Below are positions 50,411 to 63,642 of a stretch of DNA of 64,000 bases, piece after piece (the first letter of the stretch is position 1; every line of letters begins with the position of its first letter). Origin of the DNA: Didymodactylos carnosus (Eukaryota; Rotifera; Eurotatoria; Philodinida; Philodinidae); NCBI GenBank assembly GCA_905250885.1, contig CAJNOQ010000070.1, positions 1 to 64,000 of the forward strand, in the 5' to 3' direction. Below the pieces are notes generated by a model that was not told where the DNA came from, ran no database searches, and worked only from the letters and a program-made list of their open reading frames with translations. A program made the position numbers and the translations under genes.

Positions 50411-51017
50411 ACGAGGGAGCCTATAGAACTGTTAGCTCGCTTTTTCAGCCAAACCCAGTGGGTTATAGGTATTCGACCACGCTGATTCCGAATATGAACA
50501 TGAGAGCTGCTTTTAGGTCTTCGAAGATCCGGTTTTCTAGAAAATCAGTTTTTCGGAAACTCTAAAAAACATTCAAAACTTTTCTTAATGACCCTCCTTG
50601 TAGCCCGCACATTTCTGATTAAAATGAGATCTCTTCCAGCTCTGCATGATCTTTCTTTGCAAAGTTATAGACTTTACAAGAAAAGTCCTAAATTAATTTC
50701 TTCTTATTTTTGTAGCTTTAAGTTGACAATGAGTATTTAGGGCTTTTCTTGTAAATTCTATAACTTTGCAAGAAAAGTTATGTAGAGCTGGGAGATGTCT
50801 CATTTTAATCAGAAATGTGCGGGCTACAATCATGGCTTATTAAGAAAGGTTTTGAATGTTTTTTAGAGTTTCTGAAAAACTAGTTTTCTAGAAAACCGGA
50901 TTTTTGAAGGCCTAAGAGCAGCTCTCATGTTCATATTCGGAATCAGCGTAGTCGAATACCTATAACCCACTGGATTTGGCTGAAAAAGCGAGATAACAGT
51001 TCGACAGGTCCCCTCGT
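50411..51017. repeat. Foldback element with 283-base inverted repeats
   Basis: Arms 50411-50693 and 50735-51017 are inverted copies at about 90% identity, starting acgaggg and ending ccctcgt, with a 41-base spacer. Nearly the whole element is arm, so the transcript would form a long hairpin. It encodes nothing recognisable. No clear target duplication was found at its edges. Confidence 0.85.
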
Positions 51018-53888
51018 GAGTTGTCTTGTTTAAATCTTGTTTAGCGGCTCTGAATAATTCGTTTTTTTCTTAGTGTTTTCTTCATATTGTTGATGAATCT
51101 TGTTTCGAAAAAAAATATGACAAAGAAGCAAGACAAGCGCTAATGGCAACTTCATTTTCAGTTAACTCAAAAAAATGCGTTTTTCAAATAAAAAGTCTTA
51201 GCTAATTTTCACTTTCTGTCAAAACTTGTATTGAAAATCCTGGTTGAATGAACAAGATATTGCAAAACTAAATAACATATAAAAAGCTGGATGAAAAGGA
51301 CAGTATTTTCAATCATCCTCGTATTTGAGTTAATTTACATTCAATAAATTGAAGAAGCGATAGAGGCCTCTATTTTTTTACCAACGTTAAAATATTTTAA
51401 ATGATACATCATCGAACTGATATTTTTCGAGTCTCAGTAGTATTTTCTTGAATGGAGATTTAACAGGTAACTACACTTATATTATGTTGCTCTCGATTGA
51501 CTTTAGAGTTGAATAAGAGTGATCAATCACATGTATTTACACAATTGCACTGATTACTACTTCGGTGAACAACTTGTGTTCTTAATCATGGATGATTGAT
51601 TATTGATCACAACAATGTAATTTAAAAAAAAGTGAACTCTACGTTACTCCCTCCTATTTTTACAAATAATGCGATGTTATGAACTTTATCCGCAGTAAAG
51701 AACGAAAATAAATAAATATTAATTATACATGTAGTACGAAAAATGTTTTTGATCATTCCACATAGTCTAAACACATCTGTTTATCATACAAAGACATTGA
51801 TCTAAGAATAAATACTTATTTCTCTCTACTCAACTAAAACAATACGCTGTAATATAATAAACACTCAAATAATTCGCCTCTTTTTTTTTTTAGTTTATTG
51901 TAATCTAAACCAAAAAGTGTAAAGAAGTAAGAAAGTTATGTTCATTAACGGTAAGAAATATTCTGATGAATAGTCGATGATGATGTAACAGCTAATAAAA
52001 TATCTACTGGTAATAATACTTTCTATTCAAAAACATGTTTACTTCTTAAGTTTTTTTATTGATTCATCAACTAGTATCTTGTCTTCTTCTGAAATTGTTG
52101 ACTCGACATTTAATCATTCAACAATGATGAAGATTGTTAGTATAAGACGATTTCTTTTTGACGATAGTACGTTTTTGTACAAAAACGACAACAATGACAA
52201 ATGACTGGAAAATCTCCTGACGTTTTTATACTATAAGTGATAACATGAGTATGATGATAGAATAACTGATGATAGCGACGTTTGAATTTGACATTTAATG
52301 ACTGATTCAAGTTATCAAACCACACTAGTGATTTATGTTTGCTAAATGCTGTCAAAACAAACAATCCGTGAACATTTATGAAACTTGATAGAAATACAAA
52401 TTTTTTGAAGAGATTAACAAAGATTAATTTTTGTATATTTGAGGCTTTTATATCTCTGGCTGGCTGAACATATCGTATTTAATCTACTGATGTACAAAGA
52501 ACATTCACCAGAATTATTTTTTCTATTACGTGTAGTTGAATAATCTTTAATATCACACACACACACTCACTGATCATAGAATTAGATTAGGAAATCAGAT
52601 AGATCAAGCAATAATAACCCGAAACGCGAAAATGAGCTATAATGCAGAAGATGGAGAAAAATCTACAAGTGTCGATTTGGGAATTCAGAAAAATAATTTA
52701 GTTGGGAAACGCAAGAAAAAAAATCGTTTTTTTTTTTACTCTTATAGAAAACTGTTCTGTTTCTTGTACGTATTAGCTTGTTGAAGTAACCTTCTTCTTC
52801 TTCTTTTGATCCTGTCATTAACCGAGAGAGAAAAAAAAATGTATATTAGAATAGAATATAGAATAAAGAAAGAAAACAATCATTATATATATATATATAT
52901 ATACATATACTTTTACTCCCGCTAAACGATGAGAAACGATATTCAGTCATCGAAATATTACGTTGTTATTGTCAATACCCGTTGATATATGAAAAGACGT
53001 TAAAACATTGACCCTAAACGAACTACTGACATAAAAAAGTAGTATAACATCTGCTTATTATTGTAAAACAAAAAAAAATCAAGTCACAAAGATTGATATT
53101 CCATTGTAGAATGAGATGATATAAAATGTCCATTTTTGTCATGTAAAAACTTTGATCTCCGATTAATAAAAGGATACGATTATCAAAAACAATGTACGTA
53201 GATTTACAATCATCAATTAAGTAATTTTGAAAATACTCAACAGTAAGTAGAACATGTATATTTAGAAATCTGTATTTACGCTTTATAATACGAGTAAGTA
53301 AAGATTGATACTGCAAATGAGTGTGGTTTTCGCTAGACACGTTAGATTAGTAGAAGAGAATAATGACTTCCATTCCACAATAGCTTGTAACAACGGGAAA
53401 TAGCGACATGAAGTTTTCGTAGGCTTACAAAAACAAGGAATTTAATGAGTTTTGTTTTCTTGCTATAAATAAATAATACATTCTGAAAGAAGTGCAACAT
53501 CGTTTTTCTATCAACAGAGCTGTGATAAAGTGTGATCCACACACCTGCTTTTCGTCACATTATAGATTTTGTCTTCAGACTATCACACTGTAGAGTGAGT
53601 ATTGTCATTATTCTGTTTTTCTTGTTTGTATACATCATAAAATCATTTTTTGTTATGTAATACGTTAAGCTCTAATTTCTTTCAAGCAGAAAATAAACTA
53701 CCAATTTGTTTATACAAAAAGCTTATTATCAATCAAGAGAAAACAAATTGAAGGTCTTAATTCTGGAATTAGTATATTCTACCTCACATTAAGACTTCCA
53801 TACTACTAGCAGCTTATCCAGAAATTGAAAGACTTTATTCATTGTTGATAGTAATAAACGCAAAAATAAATTTTAGTCTTAGAACTTT

Positions 53889-53921
<33 letters not shown>

Positions 53922-53930
53922 GTATGTTTC
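53889..53930. repeat. (TA)n microsatellite
   Basis: Alternating TA with two TGTA interruptions, upstream of the downstream unit's first exon. Confidence 0.8.
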
Positions 53931-54325
53931 TTGTTTCTTCTATTTAGATATTTATCGTAGATATCAGATCCATTGTACACAAACTTCGATTATTTAAAAA
54001 TTATAAATAACTATTCAATGGAGTTCGTCTTCATCTATCATATTTAATACCTCCAAAAATTATATTAAGTTTCAATAAGAAAACCGTTAGTGCAGTTTAT
54101 GCAGTTACAACTAACGGCAATCTAAGTAATATTGAAAATTTTATTGACGATCGTTTACAAAATATAATACCGCAGATGTTGATTTCAATTCGAAACTAGT
54201 GAATATTTTCAGTTTTGATGGAAATGCCATTGTGCTGAGTTTTTTTATAACTTTCGTCAATCGTTCCTCATAAGAGAAGAATTTACCATCAAGATTTCGT
54301 ATTATAAAAATATAAAAGTGAAAAA

Positions 54326-54484
54326 ATGTTTGATTCTCACGAGTCAACTGATTTTCTTCGTTGTGTCGATAAATTGATATCATCCATTAAAACGTTGAGC
54401 AAGCATTTATTGTCGTTGGATTATGATCGTTCACATCACAACGGCTATGATATGAATGATACTAAGCAACCCACAAAATTGAAG
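54326..54484 (+). CDS. First exon of the downstream unit
   Basis: ATG at 54326, preceded by an in-frame TAA at 54305-54307 and no good acceptor, encodes 53 residues (MFDSHESTDFLRCVDKLISS ... KQPTKLK) ending in phase 0 at donor GTTAGT. The sequence is helical (DFLRCVDKLISSIKTLSKHL). It is separated from the next exon by 2.5 kb. This looks like a promoter-proximal first exon, the third or fourth such exon in the window. Confidence 0.55.
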
Positions 54485-57400
54485 GTTAGTTGCTCTTACT
54501 GTACTTCAAGTACTATAAAGAGATATAGCCTTAGTATATCTAGTGCTTTATCTACGTACAACGTACTATGTAGGTCAGGGGCGTACCTCAACCTTCAGGA
54601 CAGGGTGGAGGAGTAAGGTAATTTTTTTGACGAACATTTTCACAATATGTATAGAAACGGATAACGATTTTTGGAGGGTGCCAGTTTTACATTTCAAAAA
54701 GTATTTTTCTGTAGGACAAACAAAAGACCTTAGAAAGCAGAATGGGGGTTACCTCTCTCTACGTGTTACGCTCATGTTCAAATATTCCTATAAATGTATC
54801 CCATTTATACACGCCTGAATAAAGATCTGACTATGTTTTTTTACCTTAGACATTACTCGACCACAATGCTCTCTTACTCGACTTGGTGGAATGAGTTTTC
54901 CTGTATGAACTTCTTAGAAAGTCCGGAAAAAAAAAATGTTTTTCATAAAATATTCTACAAAAGTAACTGAAATTCTTCTTATGATCGCATTTTTTTACCT
55001 TTCCGTGGCATATTTAGAAGGTAGAGTTTTGGTAGACTACTATCTGAGATAAAATGAATTCTATTTCACAAACTACCGGGATAGAAGAATCTAGTTGAAT
55101 GATCTACATGACCTTCTAAGGTCATAATTCAAGGTTCTTCGGGATTTCACAAGGTCAAGAAACTCGTAAGATCTTGAAGGCTTAATAAAATTCTACAAAA
55201 TCTTGTCTTAAGTCTGAACTTGAATCAAGAAGCCAATATAAGATTTTACAAGGAAATATCAGGTCTTTCAGGGTCACGTGACTTGTTTCTCTGGTTCTTT
55301 TCTGCTCTTCAAATCTCTCTATGTATATGAACTGTCTGACTTATCGACAAACAAAAATCCATAAAAAACAATGACTGTTAAAAGAAGTTTTGAGTGATTG
55401 TTCTACATAGGACCTGACTGGTGGCAGTACACACGCATTAATTAGTCGGTGACGAGCGACACCTGCCGATCTGCAACAGTATCGCTAAAAACACAAAACG
55501 AAATCTACTTCTATCACTAAGTATTACAGTTCTTACCGATTTAAAGTTTTTTCTGCATCAGAATAAAAGCAAAAACATATCTTAAGTACTATATCAAAAT
55601 AGTACTATATAAAATAATACTTTTAAACTATATTAAGACGGAAAACCAATCTTGGTTGAAACAAGCGAGCTAAGTTTTGCATTAAAGTGCAAAACATAGT
55701 TTGTATTTCACAGTCTTTATTTTATACATCGGTTGAAGCAGTGCGATGAGTCGATTTTATGCATGCTAAATTTCTTTTTCAGTTATTTTTATGTTCTTGT
55801 TTAGTTTAGATTCTTATTTCTAGTTTGGTTATAGACAAACGGATGTTTGTCGGTTTTCGATTTTGATTTAAAATATATAGCCAATGTTTCAAAGAAACTT
55901 TGCTTGTTTTTTGTTTAGCACGTTAATATGGGATAAATATTATATTTTTTTCGTTTTTAGACAAAAGCCGTAGTTGTCATTTTAATCAAAATCACTTCTG
56001 TTGTTACATGAACTTTTTTTTCTCTCCCTTAAGAATACACATTTTTTTCAATTTCTTTTTTGCATTTCCTTTATCTGATGAAGAAAAAAAATTTTTTGTA
56101 CAATGTTGCACCATCGTTTAAATTTAAAATGAATCTGTATTAGTTGTAAGAACAATCAAAATCATTTTCTTACACTACAAATAAAAATTAGTATTATATT
56201 TACGGCACAGAAATTTTTTCAGTAAAAAAAAGTCATATACACCATAACAGAGTGAAGACTATGTAGAAGTGAAGATGTTCAACGCAAAACTCTATTAAAA
56301 AGAAGAAAAAAAAGAACGTCGACGGATTAAAGGAAACTACTGAAAGAACAAATAACAGCACAATTTTATTTTGTGTGTGCGTGTGTATGTGTGTGAAAGT
56401 AAGGAAAACGAGAGAAAAAAAAAGGCGTTTTCTTTTGCCTTTCAAGAGTAAACTGAAAATAGTTTAGGTTGAACATATGTTTTTTCTTGTAGTAGAATAG
56501 CAATAACATAAAAGTTAGCAATTTAAATATGTAAATAATTTGTCAGGTGAGGAAGAGATCAAGGAAAAAAAAGATTTTCATTAGACTTTGATTTTCAGTG
56601 TTATCTTCATTCATAAGGGAGAATAGATATTTGACTTGGTTTCTTTCAGAAAACAAAGAAATTTATTGTATATCTTAATTATGTAACAAAAAAAAGAAAA
56701 CTATCGGAATAGTCTAAAACAGCTCCGAACATATAAACAATTCTCCTATAATGTCGATTGACGTTGTATTTAACAAATCCATCCAATTAACAACAGAAAG
56801 AATTGTCAGATAATGAAAAAAAAAAGAAATCCTGCACAACTAGATACAGTTATCTATTAATCAACTAGTGCTATCTGTGTGTTTGAGTCTGTTAAACGTG
56901 AGATTTGCCTATCTAAAAGACAAAAAGTGATGGAGAAAAAAAAATGTCTACCATAAGTTTTCTTCTTTTTTTTTCTGATACAATAATTCTTTCGTTTAGG
57001 CAATCAAAGATGCGTTAAATACATTAAATCCCGCTGTTCAAACAGCTCTTATTCACAAAGAACAACAAGTTAAACATTTTCCGGAACAAACGAATAAAAT
57101 TAATATATTAATTGAGGAACTTTGTTCAGAATATGAAAAATTACAAATAAATTATAAAAATAAATATAGGTAAGAAGAAATAAACATCATTTCTGTTTTC
57201 TCTGATCTAGTTAACCATTATCGAACTACATCTTAGTGAATTGATCAAAGAGACTAGACAATACAAAGAGTATAAATATTTTATTGAACATTTATCAAAA
57301 TGGTTAACATCAACTAATGAAAATATTAATGAACTATTAAAAACAGTCAACAAAGAACGGACATCACAAATAATTCGGGTAAAAAAATAAAATTTAATAA

Positions 57401-59069
57401 AATAACGTAAATTAATTGTATTGAGTTTATTTGATGTATAAAATTCGATCTTTTTTTTCTAGAATCTAGATGAATTGACGAAATATAAATCGTTATTAGA
57501 ACGTGCTACGTTACTTAATCGTGATATGTTATTAAGTCTACCAAATGGTGATCATGCTGATCAAATGAAAAATGAAATTGAACTCGTTAAAGAACAATGG
57601 CAATCATTAATTGACTCATTAAATATGCTTAAAGAAAAGTGAGAATAGCAGTAAAACAATACCAACTAACAATCATTTTTAGAGTTAACAATCTTTATTT
57701 TTACTAAATAGACATGCATCTCGAATTTCATCTCCTGATCCAACATCAATGTCAACATCAAAAATCAATGATGATAATGATGATTCGAGATCAAAATTAT
57801 CCAATGATCATTTTAAAACTTTAGAAGATAATATTCAATGTTGGATAGCATTGACGAAACAAATTCTTAATCAAAAATGTTCAGTATTTGATGAAACATC
57901 AAGTGAAAATCTCATATATCAATTGAAAGTGAGTTAGAAAGAAAACGGAAGATAGACAAATATGTCGATAATTTTCTTTCTATCTAGGATTGTGAAAAAG
58001 AACTAAATCGATTAAAAATCCACATCATGAACTTAATGGATGATAAAAATAATGTACAAGAAAGAATCAAGTTTTTTATGGATGAATTGAATACGGTATT
58101 GTTAAGTACTCTTTCTCTATCCCATATTTTTTTCTCTTATCTATATGATTTTAAGACAAAATAAATTTATATCTGATGAATATGTTTCATTGATCTCTCT
58201 TTTTCTCTCTGTTTCTAGCTAGAAGAACAAGTCAAAACTGAACGTTTAAAATTAGAAAATCGTGTTGAACAATATCGATGTTTTTGGGATGAATTAACAA
58301 GTTTAAATGATTGGTTAATTCGGTTTAATAATAATAATAATGTTGATGCACGAGTAAGTGATTGACATGATATTTAATAGCAGCACGTGATAGAATGTAT
58401 TAAATATGTGAACGTTTAGACTGTGGAATTAGCATTAACTCAACGACAACAACATTTTCAAGATGTTATTTTAGAATATAAACATTTAAAAGCAAATTAT
58501 AATGATGAAAATGGTAAAATAAATATACCAGATACTTTACAAATGAAAATTGATTCAGTATTAAATATGTGGGAACAATTATCAACTAGATGTTTCAAAG
58601 ACAAAGGTGAAAAAAGTAAGTGAACTAATTAAAATATAATATTATTATATATCTGGGTATAAGCATAGTAGATATTATTAAAAATAAAAATGAAAATTTT
58701 GAGTCGATGAAAACGATCGAACATGATCGTTTTTTCTTTTTTAATGAAAGAAACGCTTCGTTGGTTCTTCTGGTTTACGTAATTTATGTACGATGTTGTC
58801 ATCTCTGTTCGGTTGAAAAAGATGTGAGATATATATATATATATATGTGTGTGTGTTTATTTAATTAGTATCTAAATGTCGTGAATATGTTTGTATCATC
58901 GCATTGCTTAAACATGGACATCTTTTTCTCTTTTGATAATAATATTACTATTTTGTAGAAAACTAAGTTAAATTGGACATTTCCATACACATTTAAAAAG
59001 AGATCAGAAAATATTAGCACATTGAGCTTCAAAAATCTAAAACAGTTGTGCATAGTATTTCTCTCCTAT

Positions 59070-59110
<41 letters not shown>

Positions 59111-62100
59111 AATAAAACCCGCAGCACTTGATTATTGATGTATCATAAGTTCATACGTGCGACATTTAAATAAAATTATTATTCGTGTTCATATAGGCAG
59201 GAAATAGAATAAGGTAAAATTTTGATTGAGATATAAATATTCAATTATTTTTTTTATGTGATCTCTGACTTATAACTATTAGAATATATCGCCGTTGTAG
59301 ATCACATAAGGGTCGTCAATAACAGCGGTGTCTACTTTGTCTTTTTCTTGGTTTTATTCAAAATTAGAATGTATACTGTGTATAAAGTATCCAGTTCCAC
59401 ACTATTCCGTAAGTGAACATCTTAATAACGATATTTTTCCACTTTGAATCATATTCGATATTTTGAATATTTAATGTTTGCATTTGTTATGCTAGAAGAA
59501 TGAATGTTTGCTTAAAATACGAGTTCATTTTTTTACTACGTTTAAAATCTCGAAATAATTTTCGTGTAAATGAATATACGTTTCCTTATTATCGTTATCA
59601 GTATTAAAGTACGCTGAAACTGAATAGTTTTTATTTTGCCTTCTTATAACGTATAATGCTCAATGAGAGAACCATTCTTAAAATAATTGCACTTCGTGTT
59701 AATTTATCCTCTTTCCTCTTTCTCTGAATAAACCAAAATTTAAAAAAAAGAAAAAGAAAAATTGATCAAATAGCAACTGTAATTAATGATTATTAGAGTC
59801 ATAAATATTATAATTAAAAAACTGGAAGTTAAAACAGAGAAAAAAAAGTGCATAAAGTTTTTGTTTGTTATTATCATTATTATAACAATCGAGAGAAAGA
59901 TTGCAAATGAAAGAAGTCAGTCAATTTGACGGATGAGCAAACGAGGAAGTTCTTTTTTTTGTTACTATTGTATAGATGTAATAATAATAAAACTCAACTA
60001 AAGAATAGAGGGAATATATGTAATTGAATTCGTAATTCCATTCTACACAGCGAATATGTTTACTTAAAGTTTTTCCTTTCTTTTTTTTTTCTTCCCATCC
60101 GCCAACGCGTACTCATTTTCCAAAACGTGATGATTTTGTTCTTATATTTAGAAATAACAGAGGAAGAGAACGTAGTGTCAAGGGGGGCTTTTTTCCGGTT
60201 TTTTTCTTTGCCTTTAAGAAATAATTGTAAACTAATTAGGAATAAAAACAATGACAAAAAGGGTAAATATACACCAGATAATCGTTTTTTGAATTTTATC
60301 GAGTACTATCTTAGAAGATACTTAAACCTTGTGTAATTTAAATAAAAATTTAATGACTTTTTTTCCAAACATCAATTCTCACCGATTTCTAACACTAGTA
60401 ATCTTCTTATGCACTAGTAATTTTTTTAATTGAAAAAATGTCACTACTCATACCTTGAACAGTATGAACGATAAAAATTATTTTTAGCACTGAATTATAG
60501 TTCTTTTTATCATGATAAAGTTTATAAAACATCTGTCTATATATGTATATTTGTCTAGAACCGTTTGTACAAAAAATAGAACAAATGAAACGAGATTTAT
60601 ATGGTTGTCCGTGACATGAAATAAAACAGAACAGCTGCTGTATAGACCCTAGTATAATAATGATTGCGCGTGTTTATAATGAAGAAATAAATAATAAAAA
60701 CTATTTTTTTTTCTTATGTCATAAATAGCTCTTCTCTTTCTCTCTCTCTCTCTGTTTCTGTGTTAATAGAGTAGATGTCATTTAAAAAAAAGGCATTTGT
60801 CTTCTTCTTAGATTCTGCCTTTTTATTTCCTATTATAATTAGATTGAATATCATAGGAATTTATTATTATTACTTTTCATTTGTCTATGCTTAGTCTTGA
60901 ACAGCTCAATCGTGTCGTACAGCGCGATCATAATTATAATTATTGAATAACATAAAAAGTATGTGTATATATATATATCTATATATATAAAAGAGGATAA
61001 GAATAATAATATCTCTTTTTTTTGTTGTCAGAAATTTGGAGTTATATACCTATAGGTAAAAAGAAAGAATAAGAAAGAAAAACATATTGTGTAGTGGTGG
61101 GGGTTGAGATAGACGGGTCGATGATCTTCCTATTCTTGGTCTATTGTGTGTGTGTGTGCGTGCGTCTATCATTCGTACTTCCGTAATTTCTTTCTTTTTT
61201 TTTTTTTAAAAAAAAAGCAAGAATTTTGTTTTCATAATTTATTCCCTATGGTACGCTTGTTGTTTCTGATTGTACATACTTAAAATAGAAACCACGTAAG
61301 CACCGGCCAATATTCAAAGTAAGAAAATTAAGATTTTATTCGAATAAATTTTCTATAGAGTTAGGTTTGACATAAACAAATAGTTTAATTGTTTTATGTT
61401 TAAAAGTGTTCATTCTCGAGTTAGGAAGAGAGAGTATACATTGATGAGTACTCAAAAATTTTTTCTACTCTTTTAGTAAAAATAGTATGTCTCGATAGAA
61501 ATATATTTATATTCTATAAAATTGATCTTAAATTGAAGGTAAAAATAAACTAGTCATTTTATTTTTTTGTAAAAAAAAGAAGCTTACCTATACCGCGATA
61601 TTAGAGCACAGATTTGTGCAAAAATTATGGAAAATTTCTCGAAACTTCTTTAGATTTCTGAGAGACTCTTCATCAAACAAATTAAATGAGATGTTTCTTG
61701 GACATTTTGGAGTAAAAACAATTCGGGTCATTAAAAAATATACGCCATTTTAAGCAAAAAATTTCTTGTTCCATGCCTCTCTTAAAAATATTTTCATTAT
61801 AGTCGGTGATGAACAACAACTATCGTCGACTTTACTTGCGAATGATAGTGAATTTAATCAATTATTAACAGAAGGTGAATTATTATTAGAAAAAAATGTT
61901 TACATTTTGGATAAAAACGACATTCTTCTTCTTAAAACAAGTATAGATGTAAGTTGATATGTGTACATATATTTTTATTTTTAAGAATTTGACCTCTATT
62001 TTAGAATTACCTTAATGAATTTGAAAAGAAATATGAAGCACTTTCTGGAATGTTACATGTGATCTGTTCATCGCCTAAAGAACAACAATCGATTGGATTT

Positions 62101-63642
62101 ACATCGAAAGGTATTGTCTCAACGGAATTCTTTTATGTTATTGTTTTTCCTATATATTTCCATGATGCATAAAAACGGATTAATTTGATTAAGCCGTTTT
62201 ACATTAATCATCAGACTTTCAACAAAAAAAAATATAATAAGTTAGTTTTAATAGTGCAGATAATATATAATTCAAAATGGTTGCTTTTTAAAACGTTCTT
62301 TCTACTCTTCGGTACATTTTTGAAAACAAAGAAAAAAACCAAAAAAGGTTTATAGAGTCAAAAAGCTTTTTTTTATTCAATTATATCTAACTATAATAGT
62401 TCGCTTTTTATATTGTTTATCACATTACAGCATTCCATTTTTTTCGTAACCTTTTATTTAGCTATCGACTCTTATTTCGTTTAACACTGTTTTATATCTT
62501 TTCTATAGCTTTCAACACCGAAACTTCAAGTAATACAATTAGAAATGCACTTCTTCAACGTCAAAGAACCTTATCAGAAATGTTAATTGATACAGATTCA
62601 ATAGAAAAATTACGAGTTAATTTTGTGGCACATTTTAGTGATAATGAAAACTACTTTGATGATAAATTAATACCGGTGAACGATAAAACAGAAGCGCATG
62701 ATGCTCTAATAGAAAAATGTCATCAAACGCTCAAGAAATATGAGCATACACAAGATAAAACAAATAAAATTCATACATTGATTGAGTGGGTTGAGAAAAA
62801 ACAAGAAGAAGAAAAACTTAAGAGTTCCAACACCAATAATCCGTAAGATATTATTTCATTAATTATCAAAACATATATTTCCTAATGATTTCGTTTAATT
62901 TATAGTGATTTATCTGAAAATACTGAATTAGAAAATATTAAAGCACCCATTGCTACTCTAGACCTTTCAAAAAGTTTAGATGATTTTGCAGACTACATAC
63001 AAGAAATTGAAGCCAATGTTGCTACATTGAAACGTGAAGCAATGAGAGCAACGCATGACCCATCTACTGAACAAACATATCAGACTGTATTAAAACAGAT
63101 TAATGAACCACCTCAAATAAGTAGTTATTCTCAGCAATTAGAACAACGTGCTAATGAGTTACATCAAAGATGGAACCAGATTCAAGTAGAAATGAAGGAG
63201 TTAAAGTAAGCGGTTGGTTTAACGTAAAACATTGTTAAAAAAAATTGATGCTATATATTTTATCTTTTATACTTTAGCGATAGTACTTGAAAGCTACTTT
63301 GTTTTTGTTTCAGATTGTTGATTACGGATCCCAAAAGTGTAAATGATTTAATTGAAAACGTCGATAGTTTAGTTAAAAATCTTCGTGAAAAGGAAGAACA
63401 AATCCGAATAAATAATAATCAGATAATAGACGACTATACTCAAATACCAAATTTTATTAATGACTGCAAAGTTAATATAGACTTTTTCTCGTAACAATAG
63501 CTTCTTTACAAATGAAACCTTTAAACTTTGTAGCGAATTATCACCGAACTCGAACAACAACGCTCCGTTGTGGAAAGAATAATCAATACAGGAAAACAAA
63601 TGTATCAAGATAAAGATGTTAGTAGCGGTACAGAAAGCGCAG
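54326..63642 (+). CDS. Spectrin-repeat-like unit, 5' end; continues beyond the window
   Basis: Exons: 54326-54484, 57000-57169, 57237-57378, 57463-57638, 57712-57928, 57988-58095, 58219-58353, 58420-58615, 61803-61948, 62005-62110, 62509-62842, 62906-63205, 63314-63470, 63534-63642. Phases close at every junction and the last exon ends in phase 1, so more follows. The product so far is about 810 residues of divergent coiled coil with occasional spectrin-type tryptophans (HLSKWLTSTNENI, LNDWLIRFN, HTLIEWVEKKQ, HQRWNQIQVEM). The final exon, RIITELEQQRSVVERIINTG, is a typical repeat core. I do not recognise a dystrophin-specific segment. Candidates: downstream part of the same dystrophin gene from its own promoter, or a separate spectrin/nesprin-like gene. 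The close position, same strand and phase-0 second exon favour the first. Confidence 0.7.
54485..56999. other. 2.5-kb intron of the downstream unit
   Basis: No exon seen. A short perfect palindrome atgaccttctaaggtcat lies at 55108-55125, and gttttgca/tgcaaaac inverted octamers lie near 55675-55697. Otherwise AT-rich. Confidence 0.5.
57000..58615 (+). CDS. Downstream unit, exon cluster 2-8
   Basis: Seven exons with introns of 59-123 bases. They encode AIKDALNTLNPAVQTALIHK, YFIEHLSKWLTSTNENINEL, NLDELTKYKSLLERATLLNR, an S/D-rich linker ISSPDPTSMSTSK within exon 5, and LTSLNDWLIRFNNNNNVDA. The linker divides two coiled-coil blocks like a hinge. The exon at 57000 begins in phase 0 and could also accept dystrophin exon 37 (phase 0). 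Confidence 0.75.
58616..61802. other. 3.2-kb intron with microsatellites
   Basis: No exon recognised. Contains (TA)n then (TG)n at about 58830-58855, a (GA)n run at 59076-59106, a CT run near 60731, another (TA)n near 60965 and (TG)n near 61146. Flanking exons are joined in phase 1 (A|TC). Confidence 0.6.
59076..59106. repeat. (GA)n microsatellite
   Basis: About fifteen uninterrupted GA units inside the 3.2-kb intron. Confidence 0.85.
61803..63642 (+). CDS. Downstream unit, exon cluster 9-14
   Basis: Six exons encode further coiled coil: FNQLLTEGELLLEKNVYILD, LNEFEKKYEALSGMLHVI, a 334-base exon with AFNTETSSNTIRNALLQRQ and HTLIEWVEKKQEEEKL, a 300-base exon with LDDFADYIQEIEANVATLKR and HQRWNQIQVEMKEL, then VNDLIENVDSLVKNLREKEE and RIITELEQQRSVVERIINTG. 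The donor at 63471 is GTTAAT, weaker than the others. An in-frame stop follows soon after it, so splicing is required. Confidence 0.75.

Larger units (their letters stand above)
49198..54325. other. 5-kb interval between the two spectrin-repeat units
   Basis: No exon recognised. It holds a 607-base foldback element (50411-51017) and (TA)n runs near 52888 and 53889-53930. If the dystrophin transcript continues to 57000, this is part of an intron of 9.5 kb; otherwise it is intergenic and contains the promoter of the downstream unit. Confidence 0.5.

Noticed and set aside
54309-54318. TATAAAAG as a TATA box for the downstream first exon
   Set aside because: It is only about 15 bases before the ATG, so transcription would begin after the start codon.
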